NCBI GenBank assembly: GCA_937889545.1
Contig: CALAOT010000023.1
Span: forward strand, 1-45,993
From: an uncultured Opitutaceae bacterium
Lineage (GTDB): Bacteria; Verrucomicrobiota; Verrucomicrobiia; Opitutales; Opitutaceae
Direction: 5' to 3'
DNA length: 45,993 nt
In this document: positions 19,856 to 28,172 of the stretch, piece after piece
Position numbering within the stretch: the first letter of the stretch is position 1
Layout: each line of letters begins with the position of its first letter
Made by a program: the position numbers and the translations under genes
The notes under the pieces: generated by a model
Seen by the model: only the letters and a program-made list of their open reading frames with translations
The model's database searches: none
What the model was told of the DNA's origin: nothing

Positions 19856-20893
19856 ATGCCCCTCCGCGTCCTCATCCTCGGTGCCAACGGTTTCATCGGA
19901 AGCTCCCTCACGCACGCCATCCTGAAGCGGAAGGACTGGGAGGTCTACGGGATGGACGTCGGCGACCACAAGCTCGGCGACTGCCTCGGGAACCCCCGGT
20001 TCAGGTTCGTCGAGGGCGACATCACGATCTCGCGCGAATGGATCGAATACCACGTGAAGAAATGCGATGCGGTGCTGCCGCTCGTCGCGATCGCAAACCC
20101 GGTGCAGTACGTGAAGGACCCGCTGCGGGTGTTCGAGCTGGATTTCGAGGCCAACCTCGAGATCGTCCGCAAGTGCGCGAAATACCGGAAGCGGATCATC
20201 TTCCCCTCCACCTCCGAGGTCTACGGGATGTGCCCCGACAGCGAGCTCGACGAGGCGACGAGCACCCTGGTGTACGGCCCGATCGAGCGCCAGCGCTGGA
20301 TCTACGCCTGCTCGAAGCAGCTTCTCGACCGCGTGATCTACGCCTACGGCGTGCGGGACGGCGCGGATTACACGCTCTTTAGGCCCTTCAACTGGATCGG
20401 GCCCAAGCTCGACAACGTGTTTGAGCCGAAGGAGGGCAGCTCCCGGCTTTTCACGCAGTTCATCTCAAACGTGATCTTTGAAAAGCCGCTCCAGCTGGTC
20501 GACGGCGGCAAGCAGGGCCGGTCATTCACCTTCATCGACGACGGCGTGGACGCCCTTCTGCGGATCATCGAGAACAAGGGCGGCAGGGCCTCCCGCCAGA
20601 TCTTCAACATCGGCAACCCGGGAAACAACGTCAGCGTCGCCAGGCTCGCGAAGCTCATCATCGCCGCCTTCAAGGACTATCCGGAGTACCGGGCCCAGGC
20701 GGCGAAGGCGAGGACGGTCGTGGTGTCGTCGGGAAAGTATTTCGGAAAGTATTACCAGGACATCCAGCGGCGCGTGCCCTCGGTCGCCGCCATCAGGAGG
20801 CAGCTCGGATGGACGCCGAAGGTGGACCTGAGGACGGCGATCAAGCTGACGCTCGACTACCACCTGGCCCACAAGGACTATAAGCTCGACTGA
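19856..20893 (+). CDS. arnA: UDP-glucuronic acid decarboxylase (stand-alone ArnA C-terminal half)
   Basis: A 345-residue short-chain dehydrogenase that oxidatively decarboxylates UDP-GlcA to UDP-Ara4O. The Rossmann start is LILGANGFIGSSL. The catalytic segment IIFPSTSEVYGMC matches ArnA almost exactly, with the Ser-Glu pair typical of this enzyme. The YxxxK pair is in IYACSKQLLDRVIYAYG. GGKQGRSFTFIDDG contains the arginine corresponding to Arg619 of E. coli ArnA. The full domain is present without the formyltransferase, which is encoded separately at 11610. I use the ATG at 19856, directly before the dinucleotide fold; a TTG at 19820 is open but unlikely. arnD starts 5 bp after the stop. Confidence 0.92.
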   Translation: MPLRVLILGANGFIGSSLTHAILKRKDWEVYGMDVGDHKLGDCLGNPRFRFVEGDITISREWIEYHVKKCDAVLPLVAIANPVQYVKDPLRVFELDFEANLEIVRKCAKYRKRIIFPSTSEVYGMCPDSELDEATSTLVYGPIERQRWIYACSKQLLDRVIYAYGVRDGADYTLFRPFNWIGPKLDNVFEPKEGSSRLFTQFISNVIFEKPLQLVDGGKQGRSFTFIDDGVDALLRIIENKGGRASRQIFNIGNPGNNVSVARLAKLIIAAFKDYPEYRAQAAKARTVVVSSGKYFGKYYQDIQRRVPSVAAIRRQLGWTPKVDLRTAIKLTLDYHLAHKDYKLD

Positions 20894-20898
20894 GAGCC

Positions 20899-21819
20899 AT
20901 GCCGGTCCGACTCGCGCTCAAGGTTGATGTCGACACGGACCGCGGGACGCGCATCGGGGTTCCCAGCCTCGCTGCGGACTGCAGGGAATTCGGCGCGGCG
21001 GCGTGCTTCCTGTTCTCATTGGGCCCCGACCAGACGGGCCGGGCGGTCACGCGCGTGTTCCGGCCGGGCTTCCTCGGCAAGGTCACCCGGACAAGCGTCA
21101 TCGGGATATACGGCGTGCGCACGCTTCTGAACGGAACGCTCCTCCCGGCTCCGCATATCGGGCGGCGCAACGCCGGGGCGATGCGGGCTGTCCGGGACCA
21201 GGGTTACGAGGTCGGGATCCACTGCTACAACCACTACCGCTGGCAGGACTTCATGCAGGGGATGGACCTCGCCTCGGTCCGGGCCGAGTTTGCGGCAGCC
21301 CGGGCGGAATTCGCCCGGATATTCGGGGTGGAGGCGAACACGGCCGGCGCGGCGGGATGGCAGAGCAATTCCAGGAGCCGCGAGGTGTACGACGAGGCTG
21401 GGCTCCTTTATTCGAGCGACACGCGGGGGACGCATCCGTTCTTCCCCCGGATCGAGGGCAGGGTTTTCCGGACGCTCGAGATTCCAAGCACACTCCCGAC
21501 GCTCGACGAACTGATGGGCCGGCCCGAGTTTCCTGATTCCGCGATCGCCCCGCACCTGCATTCGCTCCTGCGCGCCGACGGGCTCAACGTGCTCACGCTT
21601 CACGCCGAAATCGAGGGGATGGGGCGCCGCGCGGTCTTCCGCGAGTTCCTGGCGGCATGTCGGGGCTCCGGCGTTGAGTTTGTCCGCCTTGGCGATACGG
21701 CCCGGTCGCTCCTCTCCGACCGAGCTTCGATACCGGTGTGCGGGCAGATGATGGCTCCGATCGAGGGCCGGAGCGGGCTCGTCGCGAAGCAGGCCTTCGC
21801 GGACCTGCAGGCCTTCTAG
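20899..21819 (+). CDS. arnD: 4-deoxy-4-formamido-L-arabinose-phosphoundecaprenol deformylase
   Basis: A 306-residue polysaccharide-deacetylase (NodB) fold enzyme that removes the formyl group from the lipid-linked sugar before ArnT uses it. ALKVDVDTDRGTRIGVP at residues 6-22 supplies the catalytic Asp and first metal ligand. FSLGPDQTGRA, GYEVGIHCYNHYRWQ (metal-binding His pair) and AAGWQSNSRS are ArnD hallmarks. LNVLTLHAEIEG carries the later conserved His. Length matches E. coli ArnD (about 296). The first gene of this segment ends 5 bp upstream, so the two are probably cotranscribed. It converges on the LPS export permease gene, whose stop is 45 bp away. Confidence 0.93.
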   Translation: MPVRLALKVDVDTDRGTRIGVPSLAADCREFGAAACFLFSLGPDQTGRAVTRVFRPGFLGKVTRTSVIGIYGVRTLLNGTLLPAPHIGRRNAGAMRAVRDQGYEVGIHCYNHYRWQDFMQGMDLASVRAEFAAARAEFARIFGVEANTAGAAGWQSNSRSREVYDEAGLLYSSDTRGTHPFFPRIEGRVFRTLEIPSTLPTLDELMGRPEFPDSAIAPHLHSLLRADGLNVLTLHAEIEGMGRRAVFREFLAACRGSGVEFVRLGDTARSLLSDRASIPVCGQMMAPIEGRSGLVAKQAFADLQAF

Positions 21820-21864
21820 GGAGCGTCGGCGAAGCGCCGCCGGAGGGGTTCCCGCCTGCCGCCT

Positions 21865-23010
21865 TCAGGCCCGATCCAGGCGCCTCAGCAGCCAGAGCCC
21901 CAGCGCGAAGAACAGGATGTTTGGCGCCCAGAGCAGAAGGTCCGGCCGGTACTCGGGATGCTGGTCGAGCCATCCCACCATGACGGTGAGGAAGTAGTAT
22001 CCCAGGGCCAGCAGGACGGCGATCCCGAGGTTCGCGCTCGTTTCGCTCCGGGACACCTTTATCCCGAGCGGGATCCCGATGAATGCAAAGGTGAAGATGG
22101 CGAGCGCCATGCTGAACTTGTCCTGGATGGTGAGGGAGACCTTCATGAGGTCGCGGTCGTGCTGCTTCTCCATGCCCGACTGCACGGGCTCCCGCGCGAG
22201 CCTGGCCCGTTCGGACCTGAGCTCGCCATAGGTCATCCACGGCAGCTTCTGGTGGATCGTCGGGGCGCCAAAATACCGCGCAAGGGAGAGCCGGACCGGG
22301 TCAACCTGTCCAAACGAATTGACCATCAGGGACTGGGAGAAATCCTCCGGCTTCTTCCGCGGATGCTCCTCGCTCCGCGCGTTGGCGAGGGTGACGATGA
22401 AGTCGTTCGTCGCCTCGTCGTAGTCCACGCGCCCGGATTCGGCGTGGACGAACCGGACCACCCGGTGGTCGTCGTCGAGGGCCCAGAGCCAGACGTCGCG
22501 CACGTCCGTTTCCTTCATGGACCCGACATAGATCACGTAGCCGGGAAAGTCCCTGATGAACTTCTTCGGGACGATGAAGCTGAGCGGATTGGCGCGCACG
22601 GCCGCCGCAAGTTCCCTGTGGTACTGCACCCTCGCCCACGGCATCGACTCGAAGTTGACCCTGAGCCCGAGCGCGACCCCAAGGACAGCGAGGACAAGGA
22701 CGGGCGCGGCTATCCTGGGAACGCTGAGCCCCGCCGCGCGCATCGCCGTGATCTCGCTGTCCGAGGACAGCCGCCCGAGAGTCAGCAGGACGCCGGTCAG
22801 CATTCCCAGGGGAAGCGCGTACGAGATGACAAACGGCAGCAGCAGGAGCACGAGCCGCCCAAACATGAGGAGCTGCAGCTGGCCCGAGAGCATGGGGCCG
22901 AGCAGGTCGCGAACAATGTTCACGGACATCAGCACGAACGCGAACAGGCACACGGCCCCGGCGCACGTGACGAGAATGCTCTTGAAGATGTGGCGGTCTA
23001 GCTGGTTCAC
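21865..23010 (-). CDS. LptF/LptG-family LPS export permease
   Basis: A 381-residue inner-membrane protein of the YjgP/YjgQ family, the transmembrane part of the LptBFGC complex that extracts LPS for transport to the outer membrane. It has the N-terminal LDRHIFKSILVTC start, membrane segments near 15-35, 50-75 and 95-115, a periplasmic beta-jellyroll of about 170 residues, and three C-terminal helices (SMALAIFTFAFIGIPLGI and following). I cannot decide between LptF and LptG. The start is a GTG at 23008-23010 that overlaps the stop of the histidine kinase gene by 4 bp. Placement next to Arn genes is functionally coherent, because both act on lipid A. Confidence 0.88.
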   Translation of the reverse strand: MNQLDRHIFKSILVTCAGAVCLFAFVLMSVNIVRDLLGPMLSGQLQLLMFGRLVLLLLPFVISYALPLGMLTGVLLTLGRLSSDSEITAMRAAGLSVPRIAAPVLVLAVLGVALGLRVNFESMPWARVQYHRELAAAVRANPLSFIVPKKFIRDFPGYVIYVGSMKETDVRDVWLWALDDDHRVVRFVHAESGRVDYDEATNDFIVTLANARSEEHPRKKPEDFSQSLMVNSFGQVDPVRLSLARYFGAPTIHQKLPWMTYGELRSERARLAREPVQSGMEKQHDRDLMKVSLTIQDKFSMALAIFTFAFIGIPLGIKVSRSETSANLGIAVLLALGYYFLTVMVGWLDQHPEYRPDLLLWAPNILFFALGLWLLRRLDRA

Positions 23011-24995
23011 GGAGCCGTCTTCGCCATCGCGGCGTGCACCGTGCGAATCAGGGTCTCGACGCTGAAGGGCTTCTCCAGGAAATGCCGGACACCGTTGGCG
23101 GCCGCATGCTCCCGGTCCTCGCTTGTGGGCGATCCGCTCGCCCCCACGACGGCGAGGTCCGGTCGGAGGTGGCGCAAGGCAACGATCGTCTTCCCGCCGT
23201 CCAACCCCGGCATCTGTATGTCGACCAGGGCCAGATTGAAACGTCCCGAGGGATTCCTGAACAGCGCCACCGCCTCGGCGCCGTCCGCGGCCGTCGACAC
23301 GCGGAAACCGAAGTTCTCAAGCGTGGTGCGCATGATGAGCCGCACCGACACCTCGTCGTCCACGACCAGGATGTGCTCGCCCCGTCCGCGCGGAAGCGGG
23401 ACGATGTCCGCCTTCGCTTGGCCGTCGCGGGCCGGCGGGGACAGGCCGGCGGACGCGGCGGGGAGGAAGACGGAGAAGGTCGTGCCGGAGCCCTCGGCTG
23501 ACGTGAACGTAATGAATCCGCGGTGGGCCTTCACGATCGAGCGCGCCGTCGAGAGGCCGAGCCCGCTGCCGCGGCCCACTCCCTTTGTCGTGAAAAACGG
23601 GTCGAATATCTGGCCCTTGAGGATGTCCGGAATGCCGCAGCCCGTGTCGGCGACGTCGATCCGGATGAACTCCCCGGGAACGGCGTCCGGGTGCGGCCGG
23701 GGAGCCGAGGGCGGCAGCATCATGGGCGCCGCCGAGATCGCGAGCCTGCCGCCCGAGGGCATGGCGTCGAGCGCGTTCACGCAGAGGTTGAGCAGCACCT
23801 GGTGAAGCTGGGTGGGATCCCCGGAGATCGCGGGCAGGTCCGCCGGAACATCGATGTCGATCCGGATCGACTTCGGCATGGTGCTGTCGAGGAAGGCCCG
23901 GATCTCCGCCAGGAGCGCCGACGGGGCGACCGCCACCCTCTGGCCCTCCATCCCGCGCGCAAACAGGAGGATCTGGCGAACGAGCCCCGCGCCCCGCCGC
24001 GCGCTCGCCGAGATGACCTCGAGGAGCTGGGCCGATTCATTGTCGCTGGCCTTGTCCGACAGGAGCTCTCCGGCCATCATGATCGGCGCAAAGACGTTGT
24101 TGAGGTCGTGCGCGATCCCCCCCGCAAGGGTCCCGATGCTCTCAAGCCTCTGGTTCTGGGCCACCTGGAACTCCAGGAGCTTGCGCTCGGTGACATCGGT
24201 GATGAAGCCCTCGAAACACCGGACGCGGCCGTCCGGACCGGGAACCGGCCGGCCCCTCTCGAAGACCCATTTGACAGGGCCCTCCCGCGTGCGGATCCGG
24301 TAGGTGAGCTCAAACGCCTCGCCGCGATCCAGGGACCGCGTCTTGAGGTCGCGCACGGCCTTCCTGTCGTCGGGATCTATGATCTCATCAAGGGTTGTCA
24401 GCCGGTTGCCAATGATGGCATCGGGATCGTAACCCGTGAGGTCGCGGCAGCCGTAGCTCGCGAACTCCATCGTCCAGAACCCGTCGTTGCTGCAGCGGTA
24501 CGCCATCCCGGGCAGGTTGCTGAAGAGGGTGGCCATCGATCGCTCCTGCTCGCGCAATGCGGCCTCCGCCCTTTTCCGCTCGGTGATATCGCGCATGATG
24601 AACACGATATACTCGCCCGCCGAAGAGGGGCTGGAAGTTGCCGTCGCCGCGATCTCCACCCAAAACTGCGTGGCGTCCTTCCTGTAGTTGAGCAGCTCGA
24701 CCCGGACCGGCTTGCGCGCGTGCAAGGCCTCATCCAAACGCTGTTGCTCGGACTTCGACGTGTCTAGCCCCCGCAGGAATCGGGGCGAACGGCCCACCAC
24801 CTCCGCGGACGTATACCCGGTCATCTTCTCAAATGCCGGGTTGACGAAGAGGATGCGAGGGCCCGGTTCATCGACCGGATGGCCCTCGGCCACGATCACG
24901 ACATCGTTCAGCCTTTCGACGGCGGCACCCAACACGTCGGACGGCGGGGCAGCCCCTGGCTTGTTCTGCGCGACGGAACGCATTGCCTGTGCCAT
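23007..24995 (-). CDS. Hybrid sensor histidine kinase (PAS-PAS-HisKA-HATPase-REC)
   Basis: A 662-residue cytoplasmic protein with no membrane segment. Two PAS/PAC units span about 20-140 and 150-275 (FVNPAFEKMTGYTSAEVVGRS; DITERKRAEAAL; DVTERKLLEFQ). The phosphoacceptor is His296 in GGIAHDLNN, with ATP-binding boxes at 404-408 (LCVNA), 448-455 (VADTGCGI) and 474-482 (GRGSGLGLS). A C-terminal receiver has Asp546-Asp547 and phosphoacceptor Asp592 in LVDIQMPG. There is no output domain, so the signal must pass onward to an unidentified partner. Its stop overlaps the LptF/G start by 4 bp, so the two are translationally coupled. The ATG at 24995 gives a short variable leader before the first PAS. 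Confidence 0.92.
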   Translation of the reverse strand: MAQAMRSVAQNKPGAAPPSDVLGAAVERLNDVVIVAEGHPVDEPGPRILFVNPAFEKMTGYTSAEVVGRSPRFLRGLDTSKSEQQRLDEALHARKPVRVELLNYRKDATQFWVEIAATATSSPSSAGEYIVFIMRDITERKRAEAALREQERSMATLFSNLPGMAYRCSNDGFWTMEFASYGCRDLTGYDPDAIIGNRLTTLDEIIDPDDRKAVRDLKTRSLDRGEAFELTYRIRTREGPVKWVFERGRPVPGPDGRVRCFEGFITDVTERKLLEFQVAQNQRLESIGTLAGGIAHDLNNVFAPIMMAGELLSDKASDNESAQLLEVISASARRGAGLVRQILLFARGMEGQRVAVAPSALLAEIRAFLDSTMPKSIRIDIDVPADLPAISGDPTQLHQVLLNLCVNALDAMPSGGRLAISAAPMMLPPSAPRPHPDAVPGEFIRIDVADTGCGIPDILKGQIFDPFFTTKGVGRGSGLGLSTARSIVKAHRGFITFTSAEGSGTTFSVFLPAASAGLSPPARDGQAKADIVPLPRGRGEHILVVDDEVSVRLIMRTTLENFGFRVSTAADGAEAVALFRNPSGRFNLALVDIQMPGLDGGKTIVALRHLRPDLAVVGASGSPTSEDREHAAANGVRHFLEKPFSVETLIRTVHAAMAKTAP

Positions 24996-25131
24996 GGATT
25001 CGGGTTATAGGGGTCGCGGCAACGATGCGAAAGCGAATAGTGCATTTTTTGTCGCTTTGTCGGACCGTCAGGGGACAGATTTTCTGAACGCAACGGGCGC
25101 CCCGCTGTCCACGGGGTTTCGTCCGCACCCC

Positions 25132-25992
25132 ATGCATCTCCGCCCAGTCCTCCTGTTAGCCGTTTGCGCCGCGGCGATTGCCGTGCCCGCGAGGGCCGTG
25201 GCGCCCGCGGCGTCGGAAACGATGCCGGAGCATCGGCTGAAGGAGATCGCCGAGCACCAGAAAGTGCTGTTTGGCGATGCGACCGCCCAGGGCAAGGACA
25301 TGAAGAACGCGGCCTTCAAGACTGGCGTGGAACAGCTCACCAACGAGTACGAGTCGCTCCTGCGCGACGATACCGGGTTTGCCGCGGGCTACGCCGCGTA
25401 CGGATACATGCTCTGGAAGATCGGCCTCAGAAAGGAGGCCGTCGCGATCCTCACGAAGGCGAACGATCTCGATCCTGATATCCCATTGGTGAAAAACGAG
25501 CTGGGCAACTATTTTGCGGAGGAGGGCAAGCCGCTCGACGCAATCAACTACTTCCTCGCGGCGATCAAGCTCGAGCCCGGCGAGCCGCTCTACCACTACC
25601 AGCTTGGCACGCTGCTCTGCGAGGCCCGGGATGATTTCCTAAGCAGCGGCGAATGGACCAGGGCCGCCGTCGACCACTCGATGCAGGAGGCCTTCAGGAG
25701 CGCCGCCGAACTCGCTCCGGACCGGATCGAGTTCACCTACCGGTACGCCGAGTCCTTCTACGACCTGCGGGATCCGGATTGGGCCGCTGCGCTCAAGGCC
25801 TGGCAAGGGCTCGAAGCGCACGCTCAATCCGAGGTCGAACGCCAGACGATGCGCCTTCACGAGGCAAATGTCCTCCTGAACATGGAAAAGGCCGGTGAGG
25901 CCCGCAAGGTCCTGGGAACGGTGAGCGACCCGGCCTTGGAGGCGCAGAAGCAAAAGCTGGTTGCCCGGCTGGCCCGGGACGAGGGAAAATGA
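25132..25992 (+). CDS. Secreted TPR-repeat protein
   Basis: A 286-residue protein starting at the ATG at 25132 with a signal peptide (LRPVLLLAVCAAAIAVPARA). After the signal it has helical repeats of the TPR type, for example AAYGYMLWKIGLRKEAVAIL, ELGNYFAEEGKPLDAINYF and YHYQLGTLLCEARDDF. A long open frame exists upstream of the ATG but has no plausible start signal. No catalytic motif is seen. It precedes the M50 protease by 7 bp and is probably cotranscribed with it and prmB. The role is unknown; TPR lipoprotein-like factors often scaffold envelope complexes. Confidence 0.75.
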   Translation: MHLRPVLLLAVCAAAIAVPARAVAPAASETMPEHRLKEIAEHQKVLFGDATAQGKDMKNAAFKTGVEQLTNEYESLLRDDTGFAAGYAAYGYMLWKIGLRKEAVAILTKANDLDPDIPLVKNELGNYFAEEGKPLDAINYFLAAIKLEPGEPLYHYQLGTLLCEARDDFLSSGEWTRAAVDHSMQEAFRSAAELAPDRIEFTYRYAESFYDLRDPDWAAALKAWQGLEAHAQSEVERQTMRLHEANVLLNMEKAGEARKVLGTVSDPALEAQKQKLVARLARDEGK

Positions 25993-25999
25993 CCGCCCG

Positions 26000-26674
26000 A
26001 TGGATATGGACCCCATCTTCGTCCGCAACGGGCTGATCACGTTCATCCTGCTCATCGCGAGCCTTTCGCTCCACGAATGGGGCCATGCCATCGTTGCGGA
26101 CCTGCTGGGGGACGACACGCCGCGCATGGACGGACGGGTCACGCTCAATCCCCTGGTGCACCTGGACCTTCTCGGGACCGTGATCCTTCCCCTGTTCAAC
26201 ATTTTCGCATTGGGAAGCAGCTTCCCATTCATCGCGTGGGCAAAGCCGGTCAGGGTGAATCTCTCGAACTTCCGGCACCGGGCGCGGGACGACGTGCTCG
26301 TGACGTTCGCTGGGCCCGCGACCAACCTGGCCATAGCCCTTGTCGCGATCGTCGTCGGCTCGTTCCTCGTTGCGGCCTACCCGCGCCTGGGGGAGCTTGT
26401 CCACAGGATCGTCATGATGAACGTGGGCCTCGCCGTGTTCAACCTGGTGCCGATCCCCCCGCTCGACGGGGGCGTCCTGCTCCGCCACGCCGTCGGAATG
26501 TCGGAGGAGACCTTCATCAGCGTTTCCCGCTACAGCGGCCTCGCCATGCTGATCGCGATCAACATCTCCGTTGTCCAGCAGGCGATTGGCGCCCTGGTCG
26601 CCGTGGCCAGCATTCCGTACTTGCTTCTCTGCGGCTGGATCAGCCCGTCCGCGTTGTCCCTGATCTTCCCGTGA
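26000..26674 (+). CDS. Site-2 protease family (M50) intramembrane metalloprotease
   Basis: A 224-residue membrane protein with the zinc motif HEWGH at residues 25-29 in the first helix and the third ligand in NLVPIPPLDGG at 148-158. Arrangement and length match the small YwhC/Rip-like subgroup without a PDZ domain. Such proteases cleave substrates within the membrane; the target is unknown. The ATG at 26000 is 7 bp after the TPR gene. Its TGA overlaps the GTG start of prmB by 3 bp. Expression as a TPR-protease-prmB unit is likely. Confidence 0.87.
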   Translation: MDMDPIFVRNGLITFILLIASLSLHEWGHAIVADLLGDDTPRMDGRVTLNPLVHLDLLGTVILPLFNIFALGSSFPFIAWAKPVRVNLSNFRHRARDDVLVTFAGPATNLAIALVAIVVGSFLVAAYPRLGELVHRIVMMNVGLAVFNLVPIPPLDGGVLLRHAVGMSEETFISVSRYSGLAMLIAINISVVQQAIGALVAVASIPYLLLCGWISPSALSLIFP

Positions 26675-27561
26675 CCCTCGGAGGATGGCTCAGGCGCGCG
26701 GAACGGCTGTACGCGAAGCATGGGGTCGCGCTCGGGCAGACCGCGGCCCTGGCGCACGACGAGGCGCTGTATCTGATCCTGCGAACGCTCGGCCTTCCGC
26801 TCGACAGCGGTCCCTCCGTCCTCGGGCGGAAGCTGTCGGCCCCGGAGTCGGCCGAGATCGGGGCCGTGTTTGACAGGCGGCTCGCGGGCCGCGTGCCCGC
26901 GGCCTACATCACCCGCGAGGCCTGGCTCGGCGGCATGCGGTTCTACGTCGATGAGCGGGTCCTGATTCCGCGCAGCTATTTTGTGGAGATCATCCCGGAG
27001 CAGGCTGGCCCCTGGCTCCCGGATCCCGCGAGGGTGACCCGGATCGCGGACGTGTGCACGGGGTCGGGCTGCCTCGCGATCCTGCTCGCGCGGCATTTCA
27101 AGAAGGCCCGGCTCGACGCCATCGACCTGTCGGCGGACGCGCTGGAGGTGGCAAAGGTCAACGTCAGGCGCCACAAGCTGTCCGGCCGCGTGCGGCTTCT
27201 GCGGGGCGACCTGCTCGATCCGGCGCCCGGGGGACGCTACGACATGATCTTGTGCAACCCGCCGTACGAGCCCACGGCGCATGTCGATGCCCTTCCCGAG
27301 GAATTCCGCAGGGAGCCGCGCCTCGCCCTCGACGGCGGCCCGGACGGGCTCGCCCTCGTCCGCAGGCTCGTCGGGCAGTCGGCGCGGCTGCTCAAGCCCC
27401 GCGGAGTCCTCATGATCGAGGTCGGGGGGGGGCGCGACGCGTTCGACCGCGAGTTCGGCCACCTTGAGCCGCACTGGTTCCAAACCATGGACGGAAGCGA
27501 CTGCGTTTGCCTCATCCAGGCGGCGCGGCTGGCGCCGCGTCACGCGCGGGCGAGATCGTAG
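26671..27561 (+). CDS. prmB: Ribosomal protein L3 glutamine N5-methyltransferase (PrmB-like)
   Basis: A 296-residue SAM-dependent methyltransferase. The SAM loop is DVCTGSGCLAI at 127-137 and the catalytic NPPY motif, which holds the glutamine side chain, is at 196-199. DERVLIPRSYFVEII at 94-108 is the PrmB/PrmC linker; the LIPRS form and the helical N-terminal domain favour PrmB (ribosomal L3) over PrmC (release factors). The start is a GTG at 26671 overlapping the preceding stop. The 3' end overlaps the convergent metW gene by 22 bp. Confidence 0.85.
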   Translation: MTLGGWLRRAERLYAKHGVALGQTAALAHDEALYLILRTLGLPLDSGPSVLGRKLSAPESAEIGAVFDRRLAGRVPAAYITREAWLGGMRFYVDERVLIPRSYFVEIIPEQAGPWLPDPARVTRIADVCTGSGCLAILLARHFKKARLDAIDLSADALEVAKVNVRRHKLSGRVRLLRGDLLDPAPGGRYDMILCNPPYEPTAHVDALPEEFRREPRLALDGGPDGLALVRRLVGQSARLLKPRGVLMIEVGGGRDAFDREFGHLEPHWFQTMDGSDCVCLIQAARLAPRHARARS

Positions 27562-28148
27562 AGGGCGTAGCCCGCGAAGAGGTTCGGAAGGATAGGGCAG
27601 CGGGTCCGCCAGTCTCCCAGGAGGTGGGCGCGGCGGACGACGCGGATGGATTTTTCCCGGCAGAAATCCTCGAAATCGGCGATCGTGAGCGGATTTGCGG
27701 GCCGGCTCTCGTGCCACGCGGTGGTGTACACCGCGTTCCGAACCTTCCGGCCGCGGAGGCAGGCGTCGATCCGGTTCTTCCAGAAGCCGTGGTTGACAAA
27801 TCCGACCGTCACCTTGTTCCCGATGCGCAGCGCCTCGAGGATGACGCCCGCCGGATCGTTGAGCTCATGGACGGTGCGCGAACAGATGATCCGGTCGAAA
27901 TGGCGGTCGGGAAACGCGCGCATGAACACGGTCATGTCCCCCTGGTAGGCGCTCAGGCCTCGGCGAACGCACGCCGACACCCGATCGAATTCCAGGTCCA
28001 CCCCGGTGGCCGACACCTGCTTGGCCTGGACCAGGTAGGCCATCAGCTCGCCGCGCCCGCATCCCAGGTCGAGCACGCGCGAGGTGGGCTCGACCCATTC
28101 GCCGATTACCTGCATGTCCACTGTGCGCTTTTCAACGAGCCTGCTCAT
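27540..28148 (-). CDS. metW: MetW-family methyltransferase-like protein
   Basis: A 202-residue protein with the SAM-binding DLGCGRGE at 27-34, then QGDMTVFMRAFPDRHFDRIICSRT-type sequence and VGFVNHGFWKNR, which match MetW. MetW works with MetX in methionine biosynthesis in many bacteria and is required for full homoserine acyltransferase activity in several; that is family knowledge. It starts 24 bp after the metX stop on the same strand, the usual metX-metW pairing. LTIADFEDFCREKSI near the C-terminus is also a MetW trait. The ATG at 28148 is clear. Confidence 0.88.
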   Translation of the reverse strand: MSRLVEKRTVDMQVIGEWVEPTSRVLDLGCGRGELMAYLVQAKQVSATGVDLEFDRVSACVRRGLSAYQGDMTVFMRAFPDRHFDRIICSRTVHELNDPAGVILEALRIGNKVTVGFVNHGFWKNRIDACLRGRKVRNAVYTTAWHESRPANPLTIADFEDFCREKSIRVVRRAHLLGDWRTRCPILPNLFAGYALYDLARA

Positions 28149-28172
28149 TGTGGGGTGCCGTGCGTCAGCCGG

